Shown here piece after piece: positions 34,174 to 44,059 of a stretch of DNA of 64,000 bases. Both the position numbers and the translations under genes were made by a program. The stretch's first letter is position 1. Every line of letters begins with the position of its first letter. The stretch lies in NCBI GenBank assembly GCA_016840285.1, contig JAEOSR010000168.1:8180-72179 (forward strand), written 5' to 3'. The stretch is from Candidatus Hodarchaeota archaeon (GTDB lineage Archaea; Asgardarchaeota; Heimdallarchaeia; Hodarchaeales; Hodarchaeaceae). The notes under the pieces are model-generated. The model had not been told where the DNA came from and did not search any database. It was given only the letters and a program-made list of their open reading frames with translations.

Positions 34174-36623
34174 TGGTCGTTTCTCGTCAAGATCACTTCT
34201 TTAAGACGCTGAGTGGCTTGTTGGGGATCAGCTGACCGAGTGATTGCTGAACCTACAATGATAATATCGGCACCACATTCAACAGCTTTAGGAATGGTTT
34301 CTGCTTTCAGTCCACCCGCAACAGCAATTGGAATTTTGATAGTTTCTCTTAATTTTTTTAATGTTGGAAAAGGAATTTTATCAAAACCTGATCGCAATTG
34401 CTGATCAATACCGATATGTAAACCAATAATATCCACGCCTAGTTTTTCTAAATCTATGGCTCGTTTAACAGGATCTTCAATCCCTATTAAATCAGCGAAA
34501 ATTTTAACTCCAAACTTCTTCCCAGCGCCAACAGCATCGTTAATGGTACTATCTGGGGCTATCCCTAGGATACAAACAATATCAGCACCAGCTAACGCAG
34601 CCATTTCTGTTTCTAAATAGCTCGCATCCATGGTTTTGAGGTCAGCGATGATTGTTTTTTGAGGGAAAATCTGACGTAACTTACGAACTGATTCCATACC
34701 CGTGGCTTTAATTAAAGGTGTACCTGCTTCAATCCAATCTACACCTCCCAGCGCGCTCTTCTGAGCAATTTTGATAGCTTCATCAAGATCACGAAGATCT
34801 AAAGCAACTTGAAGCTTTATATAAGTCTGAATAGGATGAATGTTAAGCTCTTCTAATTTACGATCTGATGGGACTCCTAAATCACCCCATCCTCGAATAT
34901 GATAATACTCTAACAAAAGATTATCAATATTAAGGGTGTGACCTTTAGCAGGGCCTTCGGGTAATGATTCATTTCGAAATCTTGGAGGGAGGATATCATT
35001 GTCTCTTGTTAATCCTTCACGAATATTGAACAAGCGTTCTAAATTATAGATTCGTTCCCCAATTTTTCTGAATTCATTTTCATCAATATAAAAACCAGTT
35101 GCAGTAGTCAATAGCTTAGCATAAATGCCGATCTCACACTTGAGGGTTGAGAATACAGCCATCGCGGTGAATTTACACCACTCTGCAGAATCGAGAACAG
35201 CAAACACATCTTGCAGATTTTGAACTAATTCAGCTTTTTTTTCTTCTGAGAACGGATCTATAAAATGCGGTAAGCTTAACACTTCTTGAATGACAGTATA
35301 AGCTTTTAAATGAGTTCCACCACTGTTTGAGGTTACATAACTAAGAGCCATACCTTTAATTCCTCTTGGATCATAAGCGGGCATTTCTAAGCCTTTAACA
35401 TGGCAAGCAAATATTGCTGTTCCTTTACCAACTTTTTTAGCAGCATTTTGCACTCCATTTGCTAATAAGTCACCATTTTTCTTTCGGTACGCGATATTTT
35501 CTATTAATGATAATAGTCCTTGACCATCACCGAAAGTTATACCGTTTGGAATAATTCTTTTTTCACCACATTCCATGAACCATCCAATAACATTCCCAGT
35601 CGAAATGGTATCTAGTCCTAGCCTGTTACAAAGCGAGTTAGCCTTAAATATAACCTCCAAATCGCTTATTCCGCAATTAGGACCTAGAGCCCATAATGAT
35701 TCATATTCAGGACCTCGTGTTTCAACATCTTTGTATTTCATTATTCTACCGCAAGCAATAGGACAACCCCGACAAGGTTCTTTCTTCACTAGGTATTCCT
35801 TAAGTGTCTCGCCCGCAATTTGACGTACATTATCAAATATCCCAGTACTATAGTTTTTAACTGGGAAAACACCATGTTTATTCACAATATTGACAAGAAT
35901 GGGAGTTCCATAAAGCCCCAATCCAGTTCCCGTTACTGGGTGCCCTTTTATAATCTCTAAGAACTTTTTATTAACCATCCGAAACGCATATTCGTTAGCA
36001 GGTAAAATTTTTCTTGACCCTCGGACAACAACAGCTTTAAGCTTTTTCGAGCCCCAGACTGCTCCGATACCACCTCTCCCCGCAGTTCTTGTTCCATTGA
36101 TTACACAAGCAAAATGAACTAGATTTTCTCCTGCTGGCCCTATTGCTGCAATAGAATGATCACTATGGAGTTTCAGGAGTAATTCTTCTGTTTCATCAAT
36201 AGTTTTCCCCCATAAATTCGTAGCATCCTGAATAGAAACATTGTTCTCATTAATTAAAAGATAAACAGGGGTATTAGACGAATCCTCGATTATTATTCCA
36301 TCATATCCTGCTCGTTTTAGCTCAATCCCTAGCCTTCCACCGCAGTGAGTGTCATTGAGTGTCCGTTTTGTAAGTGGACTTTTAAAAACCATACACCATC
36401 TTGAAGTTGTAGGAGAAGTGGTACCTGTCATTGGGCCTGTCATAATAACAACTTTGTTATCTGAGCTTAGTGGATTAATTCCTGGTTTAAGCTCGTCATA
36501 CAAGACTTTAACGCCATACCCTCTTCCTCCAAGGTATTGCTGAGCGATTTCGAGGTTTAATGGTTCTTTTTTGATCTCTTTTGTCTTTAAATTAACCCTC
36601 AGAATAGAATTAGCGTAAATCAC
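34170..36623 (-). CDS. aldehyde ferredoxin oxidoreductase fused to hexulose-6-phosphate synthase
   Basis: 817 residues from GTG 36623, with two complete enzymes in one chain. Residues 1 to ~593 are a tungsten AOR: 'GRGGIGAVWGSKKLKAV', [4Fe-4S] Cys in PCRGCPIACG (~283, 286, 290) with the fourth in 'EWCKFT' near 482, and the C-terminal 'YYHIRGWGDLGVPS'. After about five residues, ~600-817 is 3-hexulose-6-phosphate synthase: 'LQVALDL', 'GVDWIEAGTPLIKATG', 'IADLKTMD' (active-site Asp/Lys), 'GGLKAETIP'. AOR oxidises aldehydes with ferredoxin; HPS joins or splits formaldehyde and ribulose 5-phosphate. Coupling suggests channelled formaldehyde. A MoaD-like gene overlaps its end by 4 bases, and a PHI-like gene is convergent. 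Confidence 0.9.
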   Translation of the reverse strand: MIYANSILRVNLKTKEIKKEPLNLEIAQQYLGGRGYGVKVLYDELKPGINPLSSDNKVVIMTGPMTGTTSPTTSRWCMVFKSPLTKRTLNDTHCGGRLGIELKRAGYDGIIIEDSSNTPVYLLINENNVSIQDATNLWGKTIDETEELLLKLHSDHSIAAIGPAGENLVHFACVINGTRTAGRGGIGAVWGSKKLKAVVVRGSRKILPANEYAFRMVNKKFLEIIKGHPVTGTGLGLYGTPILVNIVNKHGVFPVKNYSTGIFDNVRQIAGETLKEYLVKKEPCRGCPIACGRIMKYKDVETRGPEYESLWALGPNCGISDLEVIFKANSLCNRLGLDTISTGNVIGWFMECGEKRIIPNGITFGDGQGLLSLIENIAYRKKNGDLLANGVQNAAKKVGKGTAIFACHVKGLEMPAYDPRGIKGMALSYVTSNSGGTHLKAYTVIQEVLSLPHFIDPFSEEKKAELVQNLQDVFAVLDSAEWCKFTAMAVFSTLKCEIGIYAKLLTTATGFYIDENEFRKIGERIYNLERLFNIREGLTRDNDILPPRFRNESLPEGPAKGHTLNIDNLLLEYYHIRGWGDLGVPSDRKLEELNIHPIQTYIKLQVALDLRDLDEAIKIAQKSALGGVDWIEAGTPLIKATGMESVRKLRQIFPQKTIIADLKTMDASYLETEMAALAGADIVCILGIAPDSTINDAVGAGKKFGVKIFADLIGIEDPVKRAIDLEKLGVDIIGLHIGIDQQLRSGFDKIPFPTLKKLRETIKIPIAVAGGLKAETIPKAVECGADIIIVGSAITRSADPQQATQRLKEVILTRNDQ

Positions 36624-36773
36624 AATTTTAACCAGCTCTCAAGGCGGTTTTTCTCCATATGATGTTTGATAATAATGACTTATGAGGGTTTTACATTTTT
36701 TTTTCCACAATAATAATTCCTTTAATTGCGAAGAAAATTTAGAGTTTAAATCTTAAAGATATGAGGATTACTT

Positions 36774-37886
36774 ATGTACGCGAATTTTAACGAAAAACTA
36801 GCAAAATTAATCGTGCTATACTCTGTTAATGCGAAGAAGGACGATCTTGTGTTACTTCAAGCTCCAATTAACGCTGAAACCCTTATACGCGAAATTTACA
36901 GGGAGCTTATCCGAGTAGGCGCAAATATTTTGAGATTAAAATTCAGATTTGATGGTCAAGAAGAAATTTTTTACAGATTAGCTTCTGATGAGCAACTACA
37001 ATATGTTGACGACCTTGAGATTGAATTTTGGAAAAAAGCAACTGTACTGATAGCAATTCATTCTGATTACAATACTCGAGAATTAACAAATATCCCAGCA
37101 GATAAAAAAGTAATGACAAGAGAAGCAAGGAAAGAAGTTACAAAAATCTATCTTGAGCGGGCTGCGAAGAAAGAATTGAGGTGGAATCTATCTCCTTTCC
37201 CTTGTAATGCACATGCTCAAGAGGCACAAATGGGACGATTAGAATACTTAGAATATGTGTATAAGGCATTGAACCTCCATCAAGAGGATCCAGTTAGTTT
37301 CTGGGAAGGTGTAGAAAAAGAGCAGCAAACGATAGTGGATATTTTAAACAATGGTTCTGAATTTCAGATTATTGGTGAGGATACGGACTTAACACTAGCA
37401 ATTGAAAATCGGAAATGGAAGAATTGTTGTGGTCGTCGAAATCTTCCAGATGGAGAAGTATTTACTGGCCCGCATGAAGATGGGGTAAGTGGAACCATTC
37501 GATTCACCTATCCAGGAATATACGAAGGGCAGGAGATTGAAGATATCCGTTTAACATTTAAAGAAGGAAAAGTAACTGCTTTCGACGCTGTAAAGGGAAA
37601 AGACCTATTAGAAAAAATGATAAGTATCCCTAATGCGAATATTCTTGGAGAGCTAGCTGTAGGGACAAATTTTGCAATTAATAAATTTACAAAGAATATG
37701 TTGTTTGATGAGAAAATGGGGGGTACTGTTCATTTAGCCTTAGGTTCTGGCTACCCTGAAACTGGTTCAAAAAATCAATCAGCTATCCATTGGGATATTC
37801 TAAAAGACATGCAGAGTGAAAAATCAAAGCTCTTTCTCGATGGAGAGCTGATTTATCAAGCAGGTAAATGGTTAATCTCTAAGTAA
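36774..37886 (+). CDS. M29-family aminopeptidase
   Basis: 370 residues with the aminopeptidase T/S (M29) layout. The N-terminal helical domain begins 'YANFNEKLAKLIVLYSVNAKKDD'-like (first part only). Metal and substrate motifs in the C-terminal half are 'NLPDGEVFTGPHEDG', 'GELAVGTNFAI', 'DEKMGGTVHLALG' and 'SAIHWDILKDM'. The His and Glu/Asp in these motifs bind two divalent cations. It would trim N-terminal residues from cytosolic peptides. It is divergent from the AOR-HPS gene across a 150-base AT-rich spacer holding both promoters, and GAGGAT lies close before the ATG. Confidence 0.85.
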   Translation: MYANFNEKLAKLIVLYSVNAKKDDLVLLQAPINAETLIREIYRELIRVGANILRLKFRFDGQEEIFYRLASDEQLQYVDDLEIEFWKKATVLIAIHSDYNTRELTNIPADKKVMTREARKEVTKIYLERAAKKELRWNLSPFPCNAHAQEAQMGRLEYLEYVYKALNLHQEDPVSFWEGVEKEQQTIVDILNNGSEFQIIGEDTDLTLAIENRKWKNCCGRRNLPDGEVFTGPHEDGVSGTIRFTYPGIYEGQEIEDIRLTFKEGKVTAFDAVKGKDLLEKMISIPNANILGELAVGTNFAINKFTKNMLFDEKMGGTVHLALGSGYPETGSKNQSAIHWDILKDMQSEKSKLFLDGELIYQAGKWLISK

Positions 37887-37895
37887 AAAAACCCA

Positions 37896-40211
37896 TTACT
37901 TTAGATGGATGACGTTACCACTTTGTAATGATTCAAGAGCAGCGCGAGCCACCCGAAGAGCAGAAACACCATCAGTGATAGGAATAGATACTTCTTCGTC
38001 ATTCAATATTGCTTTAGCAAATGTACCAATTTGGTCAACGAAAAATGGTAGTTGATCTAATTCTTCCAAAGTTGGTTCAGGCCCGTCTAATTCGGTATTT
38101 TTAATGGCAGGTTGTTTTGAGGGATCAATTTGTATTGTCCCATCCTCACCATAAACTATCATCTTTGTATTGTTTCCTATTTGATCTCTAAGATCTGGTT
38201 CAGCCCAGGAAGCCTCTATTGTAATCAAGGCTCCCGATTGAGATCTGAGGGTAATCACTACTGTATCCCATGTATTGATCTCTGGATACACAGCATTTGA
38301 CCCTATTGCATAAACAGTTTTGATTGGGTCATTTGATCCCAGAAACCATTGAACTAGGTCAATGTCATGAATTGCTAGATCTATAACTATGCCACCACTT
38401 TTCTCTACGTCCCAAAACCAATCTGCAGGGGGTGGCCCTCTTCCTCTTCTGTGCGCATGAATAGAAACTATGGAACCAATCTCACCTTTTTCTATTACTC
38501 TTTTTGCTGTAGAATAGTGAGACATAAAACGACAGATCATTGCAACCATTAATTTGACTTTATTTTCTTTTAAAACATTTCTAACCTCTTCAAACTCTTC
38601 TGGATACAATAAAAGAGGCTTCTCGCAGAGAATATGTTTCCCTGCATTTGCTGCAGCGATAATATATTCTTTATGAACAAATGTTGGCACACAGATAGAT
38701 ACAGCTTGCAATTCAGGGTCTTTAAGAGCTTCAAGATAATCTTCATATATATTTGTAACCCCAAAAAACAATGCTGCTCCTTGGAGTGCTATCGGATTAC
38801 GTGTAGCAAGCGAGTGCAGTTCTGTCCATGAACAGGCAGCATAAGCGACTGCATGAACTTGACCTATCCCTCCTAATCCAATTACACCAATCTTTAAAGG
38901 ATTGGTGACTTTAGGGACTCCTGAAATTAATTCATACACTTTTGGTGAAGTTCCAGTTGAAAGCATTGTACCGATAATTCGTTCTTCAATTCCAAGCTCT
39001 ATTTCCAAGATTTCTTCCATTTCTCGTAACAATTTACCAGCTATCAAAGATAACTCAAGATAAGACAATTGATGCCAATTAGGAAGACCGATGATATTTT
39101 CAGCAATTCTATCCGTGGTAGGACAGCGAGGGTTAGTGTAGAAAACTTCTTTCTCAAAAAAAGGACAAGTAAAAGGGCATTTACGTTCTCCATAACCCAT
39201 TCTCTCCTTAAAGAGAGTAGAAGTGTAAAGACCTGCGGGATAGATTAATTGAGTTATCTGGAAATCACGGTTTAAACGATCAGCTAATTCTCTTCCTGAC
39301 ATTCCAACTATTGCTGGATCAATCTGTAATGCATAAGCATGGAATACATGCCTTCCGTTCTCTGGCATTCGTGGTAAAGTTACCCCTGGAATATCACTTA
39401 ATAATGTATTAAAGTACAAGGAGTTCTTAATCCGTCCTTCATTCATTTTGTCAAGTTTTTTTAGTTGCTCTAAGCCAATCGCAGCCTGGATTGTTGTCAT
39501 GCGATAGTTATACCCTAATCTCTCGTAGGTGTACCAAGATGGTTCTCCATGATGCCTAACCAATCGACATTGCTCTGCAAATTTCTTATCATCAGTAATT
39601 ATTACCCCACCCTCCCCAGTCATCATATTTTTGGATTCAAAAAGGCTAAAACAACCCGCTTTTGCAAATGTCCCAATTTTCTTTCCATTATATTCAGCTC
39701 CATGTGCTTGACATGCATCCTCAATTACAACTAAGTTATATTCTGTTGCAAAATCGAGAAGGAATGTTAAGTCCATAGGATAGCCAAATAGATGGACAGG
39801 GATAATTGCTTTAGTTTGATCAGTTACCTTATTCTTTAAATCAGCAGGATCCATACAAAGAGTGAGAGGGTCAATGTCAACAAAAACTGGAATGGCATTT
39901 TGATGTAAAACAGCTGTAGCTGTGGCAACAAAAGTATATGGTGGAATTAATACTTCATCCCCAGCTCCAATTCCAGCGGCAGCTAAAGACACATGTAAAG
40001 CAGCTGTACCTGAACTAACGGCAATTGCATAACTACTACCCATATACTCTGCAAATTCTATTTCAAACTCATTTATTTCAGTACCACTCATGAATGTCAA
40101 TCGCTTATTTCGCATAACTCGCTTTACAGCCAAGATTTCTTCCCTCTCAACTTTTCGATCCATGGGGAATAAATCTCGGGGTTTAATTTTACGGGTCATA
40201 AGACTCAACAA
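37896..40211 (-). CDS. DegT/DnrJ aminotransferase fused to Gfo/Idh/MocA oxidoreductase
   Basis: 771 residues; ATG 40199 is an alternative start. Residues ~10-405 are a DegT/DnrJ/EryC1/StrS PLP enzyme: 'AVSSGTAALHVSL', 'DACQAHGA' and the PLP-lysine segment 'FESKNMMTGEGG' (Lys ~191). After a ~30-residue join, ~437-771 is a Gfo/Idh/MocA dehydrogenase with 'IGVIGLGGIGQVH', 'CEKPLLL' and 'GIVIDLAIHDIDLV'. These two activities, oxidation to a keto sugar and transamination, act in succession in amino-sugar (for example acetamido-glucose uronic) synthesis, normally as separate proteins. The order in the chain is aminotransferase first. The product is unknown; a surface-glycan sugar is likely. Confidence 0.88.
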   Translation of the reverse strand: MLSLMTRKIKPRDLFPMDRKVEREEILAVKRVMRNKRLTFMSGTEINEFEIEFAEYMGSSYAIAVSSGTAALHVSLAAAGIGAGDEVLIPPYTFVATATAVLHQNAIPVFVDIDPLTLCMDPADLKNKVTDQTKAIIPVHLFGYPMDLTFLLDFATEYNLVVIEDACQAHGAEYNGKKIGTFAKAGCFSLFESKNMMTGEGGVIITDDKKFAEQCRLVRHHGEPSWYTYERLGYNYRMTTIQAAIGLEQLKKLDKMNEGRIKNSLYFNTLLSDIPGVTLPRMPENGRHVFHAYALQIDPAIVGMSGRELADRLNRDFQITQLIYPAGLYTSTLFKERMGYGERKCPFTCPFFEKEVFYTNPRCPTTDRIAENIIGLPNWHQLSYLELSLIAGKLLREMEEILEIELGIEERIIGTMLSTGTSPKVYELISGVPKVTNPLKIGVIGLGGIGQVHAVAYAACSWTELHSLATRNPIALQGAALFFGVTNIYEDYLEALKDPELQAVSICVPTFVHKEYIIAAANAGKHILCEKPLLLYPEEFEEVRNVLKENKVKLMVAMICRFMSHYSTAKRVIEKGEIGSIVSIHAHRRGRGPPPADWFWDVEKSGGIVIDLAIHDIDLVQWFLGSNDPIKTVYAIGSNAVYPEINTWDTVVITLRSQSGALITIEASWAEPDLRDQIGNNTKMIVYGEDGTIQIDPSKQPAIKNTELDGPEPTLEELDQLPFFVDQIGTFAKAILNDEEVSIPITDGVSALRVARAALESLQSGNVIHLK

Positions 40212-40346
40212 CTCTTTTGAGGTAATAGAGAATGAATCTTTTTATGTACAAAATTGTTTCTTTCATTTAGGAAAGGGAAAACATTAGATAACAAAAAATT
40301 TTCTGTCTGATATTTATTTCAATTAATTCGACGAAAAAAGACGAAA

Positions 40347-40357
40347 GTTTATATATC
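40347..40357 (+). promoter_or_regulatory. TATA-like promoter element of the SSB gene
   Basis: In the 313-base gap before the SSB gene, gtttatatatc follows the A-rich cgaaag, a good archaeal BRE/TATA arrangement. Initiation about 25 bases downstream (~40378) would leave a ~145-base leader, long for archaea, containing a three-codon open frame (atgaaagag, then stop) near 40393. Nothing else is seen in the gap. Confidence 0.45.
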
Positions 40358-40524
40358 ATAATAAGAGGAAATCATACAAGCCCAACTTCTGAAATGAAAG
40401 AGTAATTGTGCGAATGGAACAATTTAAGTCTCTAAAGTCTATGGAGATCGAAAATTAGAACATGTAGGATGATTTTGCTTTTTTGTAAGGATTTGGGTTC
40501 TATTCGTCATTAGAAGTGTAAAAA

Positions 40525-41049
40525 ATGTCTTATAATGAATCAGAAGAGACGCATGATGTCAAGATTGGAGATGTCAAGCCTCTCGAAAAAAGATTGAATG
40601 TGGTATTTCAAGTCACCGATGTTGGTGAAGAACGAGAAATAAATAAAAGGTCGGGTGAAACGCATCGAGTGTGCGATTTCATCGTAGCAGATGACACTGC
40701 GTCCATAACATTAACGTTATGGAATGAGGATATTGATGCTATCTCAGTTGGGAATGTTTACAAGCTTAGTAATGGTTTTGCAAATGTTTTTCAGAATTCT
40801 CTTCGATTATCCAAGGGAAAATTCGGAGAAATTGGTGAAGATGCAACAGTTTTCGATGAAGTTAACAAAGACAATAATAGATCTTCTGAACATGTAGAAG
40901 ATCCACGTAGGAGATCCTTTAGACAACGTGGTGGCTATGGTGATAGAGGAGGAGGAGGTTATGGAGGAAGATCCTCTAGCTATGGTGGTGGCGGTGGTGA
41001 CCGTTCTCGAAGTCGAGATCGGGATCGAGGCTCACGATCACGTTGGTAA
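40525..41049 (+). CDS. OB-fold single-strand binding protein with RGG tail
   Basis: 174 residues. Residues ~10-115 form one OB fold with the RPA-like pattern: 'DVKPLEKRLNVVFQVTDVG', 'RVCDFIVADDTASITLTLWNED' (both given in part) and 'YKLSNGFANVF.NSLRLS'. This matches archaeal SSB/RPA-type proteins. The tail (~135-174) is rich in Gly, Arg and Ser (RGGYGDRGGGGYGGR, then SRSRDRDRGSRSRW), a low-complexity RGG/RS-like region able to bind RNA or phase-separate. It would cover single-stranded DNA or RNA. It is preceded by a strong TATA-like element and a long leader. Confidence 0.85.
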   Translation: MSYNESEETHDVKIGDVKPLEKRLNVVFQVTDVGEEREINKRSGETHRVCDFIVADDTASITLTLWNEDIDAISVGNVYKLSNGFANVFQNSLRLSKGKFGEIGEDATVFDEVNKDNNRSSEHVEDPRRRSFRQRGGYGDRGGGGYGGRSSSYGGGGGDRSRSRDRDRGSRSRW

Positions 41050-41160
41050 CTGATGATACTTTAATTAGCTCCCAATCAAAACGTCACTCGTGTTTTCAAT
41101 CACTTTTTTATACGAGTGTCGATCTTCTTTTCTTTCTGTATTCTTTCCACATAGCCTTAT

Positions 41161-41973
41161 TCATTTATTCTTTTGGAATTGCTCAGCAGCAACTAAGGCT
41201 CTTCTAGTATCCACCTCGACTTTTTTCTGAGCCCAAAACAGATCAATACCTCCCGCTAAAAGTGCAACAACAAAGAACAGCCATACAAATGGGTTTACTA
41301 TACCACCTAATAAATCAACAATCATTTTTGACCACAAAATAATCAATGAATACCCAAAAGAAATGAAAATGTAACTCATTGTATCGATATACAGCCAATT
41401 CTTTATCCAATCAACCCCAGCAAACTCGATATATGCTCCAACAAAACAAGCGATAAACATTAAGCCCAAACTGCCTGAAGCAAGAAAAGCAAAGAATGTA
41501 AAGATAGCTCGCGCAAATAGAAAATATTGATCCTTACGTGTTCTTCCATATTTCCATTCAAAAAGGAAAGTAGGTAGAATAAATAATACTCCTGGTAGAA
41601 AAGCAAGCTCAGGAGGAGCGATAACTACTTTCCCGATGTTGTAGGTAAAAATAGAGACCATTCCCCACGCGAAACCTACATAAGCCGAGTAACCATAATC
41701 TGGATCCCAAGGATGATATTTCCATTTTTTAGAACTTACTCCCCAATAATCAGTAATATAACCAACTGTTAAACCAAAAAAGAAAAAAAACCATTCATCC
41801 CACCCTGGTTGCGCGATTACTCCATAACAAACCATATATATTATCCCTAAAATTAGACAAATCCAATCATTCTGAGTTTTGTTATTCAACCACAATACAA
41901 AAGGAACTCCACCAATAAAAAAGATTAAATTGAATAAGGGAATATAGGGAGCAAGTTGAGCGATTAGAACCAT
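41161..41973 (-). CDS. multi-pass membrane protein, unknown
   Basis: 270 residues with about seven predicted membrane helices and a charged C-terminal tail (VEVDTRRALVAAEQFQKNK). Loops are rich in Trp, Tyr and Asp ('ITDYWGVSSKKWKYHPWDPDYGY'-like, given in part), suggesting a conserved extracytoplasmic or ligand-facing segment. I do not recognise a family and see no transporter or enzyme motif. It is convergent with the SSB gene and stands alone. Confidence 0.6.
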   Translation of the reverse strand: MVLIAQLAPYIPLFNLIFFIGGVPFVLWLNNKTQNDWICLILGIIYMVCYGVIAQPGWDEWFFFFFGLTVGYITDYWGVSSKKWKYHPWDPDYGYSAYVGFAWGMVSIFTYNIGKVVIAPPELAFLPGVLFILPTFLFEWKYGRTRKDQYFLFARAIFTFFAFLASGSLGLMFIACFVGAYIEFAGVDWIKNWLYIDTMSYIFISFGYSLIILWSKMIVDLLGGIVNPFVWLFFVVALLAGGIDLFWAQKKVEVDTRRALVAAEQFQKNK

Positions 41974-42247
41974 TGATAAATCACATCAAAGAATAAAATT
42001 GACATTAATACGCTTTTCATTCATTTGGGTGTCAAATTGTTTATTGAATAATCACATCTAAGGTTTTTGTGTATCATGACATTAAGGTTATAGAGAGTAA
42101 ATAATATACCTTAATCAAATTTATACTTATAAATTAACAAAAGAGAAACCATGTTTTATTCCTGATTCCTTCTTTCATACAGTAGTCAATTTAAGTAAAT
42201 AATAAAAAGATTACCTTAGAACGATTAACGATGATTTTTGATTGGTG

Positions 42248-42595
42248 ATGATTGAAATGGCCCGAGTAATCGATGAAAAGGAATTTGCAGAGATTATTAA
42301 AACAAATACACAATCGGACTCATCCAGACCCTTAGTAGTGGATTGTTTTACCGATTGGTGTCCTCCCTGTAAAGCAAGTGCTCCTATCTTTGAAAAATTC
42401 AGTCAGAAATATACTAATGCTGATTTTGTCAAAATTGATGTAGATAAAAATCAAGGAGTAGCTACCAAATTACGAATCCAAGGAGTACCAACTTTTGCAA
42501 TAATCATTGGGAATAAATTGGTTTCTAAAATAGTGGGAGCAGATATGAGAAAACTGGAGAAAGAAATCCAAAAAGCAATTAATGGCAAAGAATAA
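42248..42595 (+). CDS. thioredoxin
   Basis: 115 residues from ATG 42248 (TTG 42242 and ATG 42257 are alternatives). The redox motif is WCPPC ('TDWCPPCKASAPIFEKF'), and the cis-proline segment 'RIQGVPTFAIIIG' sits at the usual distance. WCPPC rather than WCGPC raises the redox potential slightly in studied thioredoxins. It is a cytosolic disulfide reductant, or the reductant of a specific partner. It precedes the DnaJ gene by about 220 bases, with no clear operon. Confidence 0.9.
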   Translation: MIEMARVIDEKEFAEIIKTNTQSDSSRPLVVDCFTDWCPPCKASAPIFEKFSQKYTNADFVKIDVDKNQGVATKLRIQGVPTFAIIIGNKLVSKIVGADMRKLEKEIQKAINGKE

Positions 42596-42814
42596 TCATA
42601 TTTCCTTTATAGCTCCTAAATTTTCACAAACCTATAATTACTTCTTCAGGGGGAGCTAAAGTCTAAATAGCTTAAATTTACTAAGAATGTATTTTTTATT
42701 TTTCTTGAAGTGAAATATGTTTAGAAAAGAAAAACAGTTATAAAATTCATTAATCTGCTGTGGATTAGAGAATAACTATAATTGATCAGTAAGTTCTTAT
42801 TAGAGGGCTATCTT

Positions 42815-43714
42815 TTGGCCAAAGATTATTATGAAATCCTAGGTGTTTCAAAAAGCGCCTCAAAAAAAGATATTAAAAAAGCATACAGAAAGCTAGCCTT
42901 GAAATATCATCCCGATCGCGCAAAAGAAAGTGGTATGAATCCAAAAGAATCTGAAAACAAATTTAAAGAAATAGGAGAAGCATACTCAGTTCTTTCAGAC
43001 ACTGAGAAAAGACGACAATATGATCAATTTGGTCCTGAGAGATTTTCTCAGTTTACTCGCGGAGGAGAGGGAGGACATCGAATGGATATCGATCCATTTG
43101 AAATATTTTCACAATTTTTTGGTGGAGGCGGATCTAATGATTTTTTCTCGGCATTTAGAACTGGGGACTCTCCTTTCTCTGGTGAAAGCGGTTTTAGATC
43201 AACAATGAGACCACAACGAGGTCAGGATATAAAAATCAACTTAAAGATTAAGACCTCAGAATTAGAGGGGAGAACTACAACTTTGAAGAAAACCATCAAC
43301 TTGAATCGAAAATATCAAGATGGTACTGTTAAAAAAGAAAGGATTCGTATTCCCATTCCTCCCAATATCAAAGATGGTAAAGTTTTACGGATAACGGGTA
43401 AGGGAAACCAAGGAAAAATGGGGGGGAATGCTGGAGATTTATTAGTTGAAGTTACTATGATAGATGATATTTTAGAGATACCTGTATCTGTATTTTTGGC
43501 CATCCGTGGTTCAGATCTGACCATCAAAACACCAACGGGCGAACAATTGTCAGGTTATATACCTAAAAATACACAAGAAAATACGATATTAATATTCAAT
43601 ACAGTCGATAAGAAAAAGAAGAAAATTAAGGTAAGATATCGATATCCAAGGACATTAACGAAAGATCAGGAAAACCTCTTGACAGAATTATATGAGTTAG
43701 AAATAAACAAATGA
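42815..43714 (+). CDS. class B DnaJ/Hsp40 co-chaperone
   Basis: 299 residues from TTG 42815, chosen because it opens '[19 protein letters not shown]', the usual J-domain start, with GAGG just upstream; TTG 42782 would add 11. HPD is in 'KYHPDRA'. A Gly/Phe-rich linker (~65-130) follows. The C-terminal substrate-binding domains (~130-299) lack the CxxCxGxG zinc centre, so this is a type II (CbpA-like) protein. It would stimulate a DnaK. No DnaK gene is in the window. Confidence 0.85.
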   Translation: MAKDYYEILGVSKSASKKDIKKAYRKLALKYHPDRAKESGMNPKESENKFKEIGEAYSVLSDTEKRRQYDQFGPERFSQFTRGGEGGHRMDIDPFEIFSQFFGGGGSNDFFSAFRTGDSPFSGESGFRSTMRPQRGQDIKINLKIKTSELEGRTTTLKKTINLNRKYQDGTVKKERIRIPIPPNIKDGKVLRITGKGNQGKMGGNAGDLLVEVTMIDDILEIPVSVFLAIRGSDLTIKTPTGEQLSGYIPKNTQENTILIFNTVDKKKKKIKVRYRYPRTLTKDQENLLTELYELEINK

Positions 43715-44059
43715 CTAAGGATTAGCGGGTCGAATATCCTGTTCTTCTTTCATTTGAGCCCTAATTATAGTTTTTCTTCCAGTTCTCACAAGGATATTTT
43801 CAATTCCTTCTTCCATTACCTGTTTCATGGAGTATTGAAATGTAGGTTTGATATTATAAGCGAACTTCTGATCTATAAACAATAAAAGGTATCTGACCTT
43901 AAAAGAACCTAAATCCATTTCAATTGTCCGTGATAGAATTCCTACAGCAAGTCCTGAATTATCTTGAGTGCTTTGGTCGCACAATTTCTTGATTTTTTGC
44001 CATTGATCGAATGTTTCACCAATGATAGCCAATGATGTGACAAGTTTAGAAGATTTCAC
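43715..44059 (-). CDS. hypothetical, possible P-loop-less small-GTPase-like protein
   Basis: 114 residues, stop directly abutting the DnaJ stop on the other strand. The start has 'LAIIGET' followed by a helix, and the middle runs 'GILSRTIEMDLGSFKVRYLLLFIDQKF'-like (given in part). This lines up with the switch I-beta2-beta3 stretch of Ras-like proteins ('GVDF..KTIE.DGKKVRLQIWDT'), but GxxxxGKS/T and NKxD are absent. A real Rab-like gene lies 490 bases away. It may be a degenerate GTPase or regulator. The alignment is by eye and short. Confidence 0.45.
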   Translation of the reverse strand: MKSSKLVTSLAIIGETFDQWQKIKKLCDQSTQDNSGLAVGILSRTIEMDLGSFKVRYLLLFIDQKFAYNIKPTFQYSMKQVMEEGIENILVRTGRKTIIRAQMKEEQDIRPANP

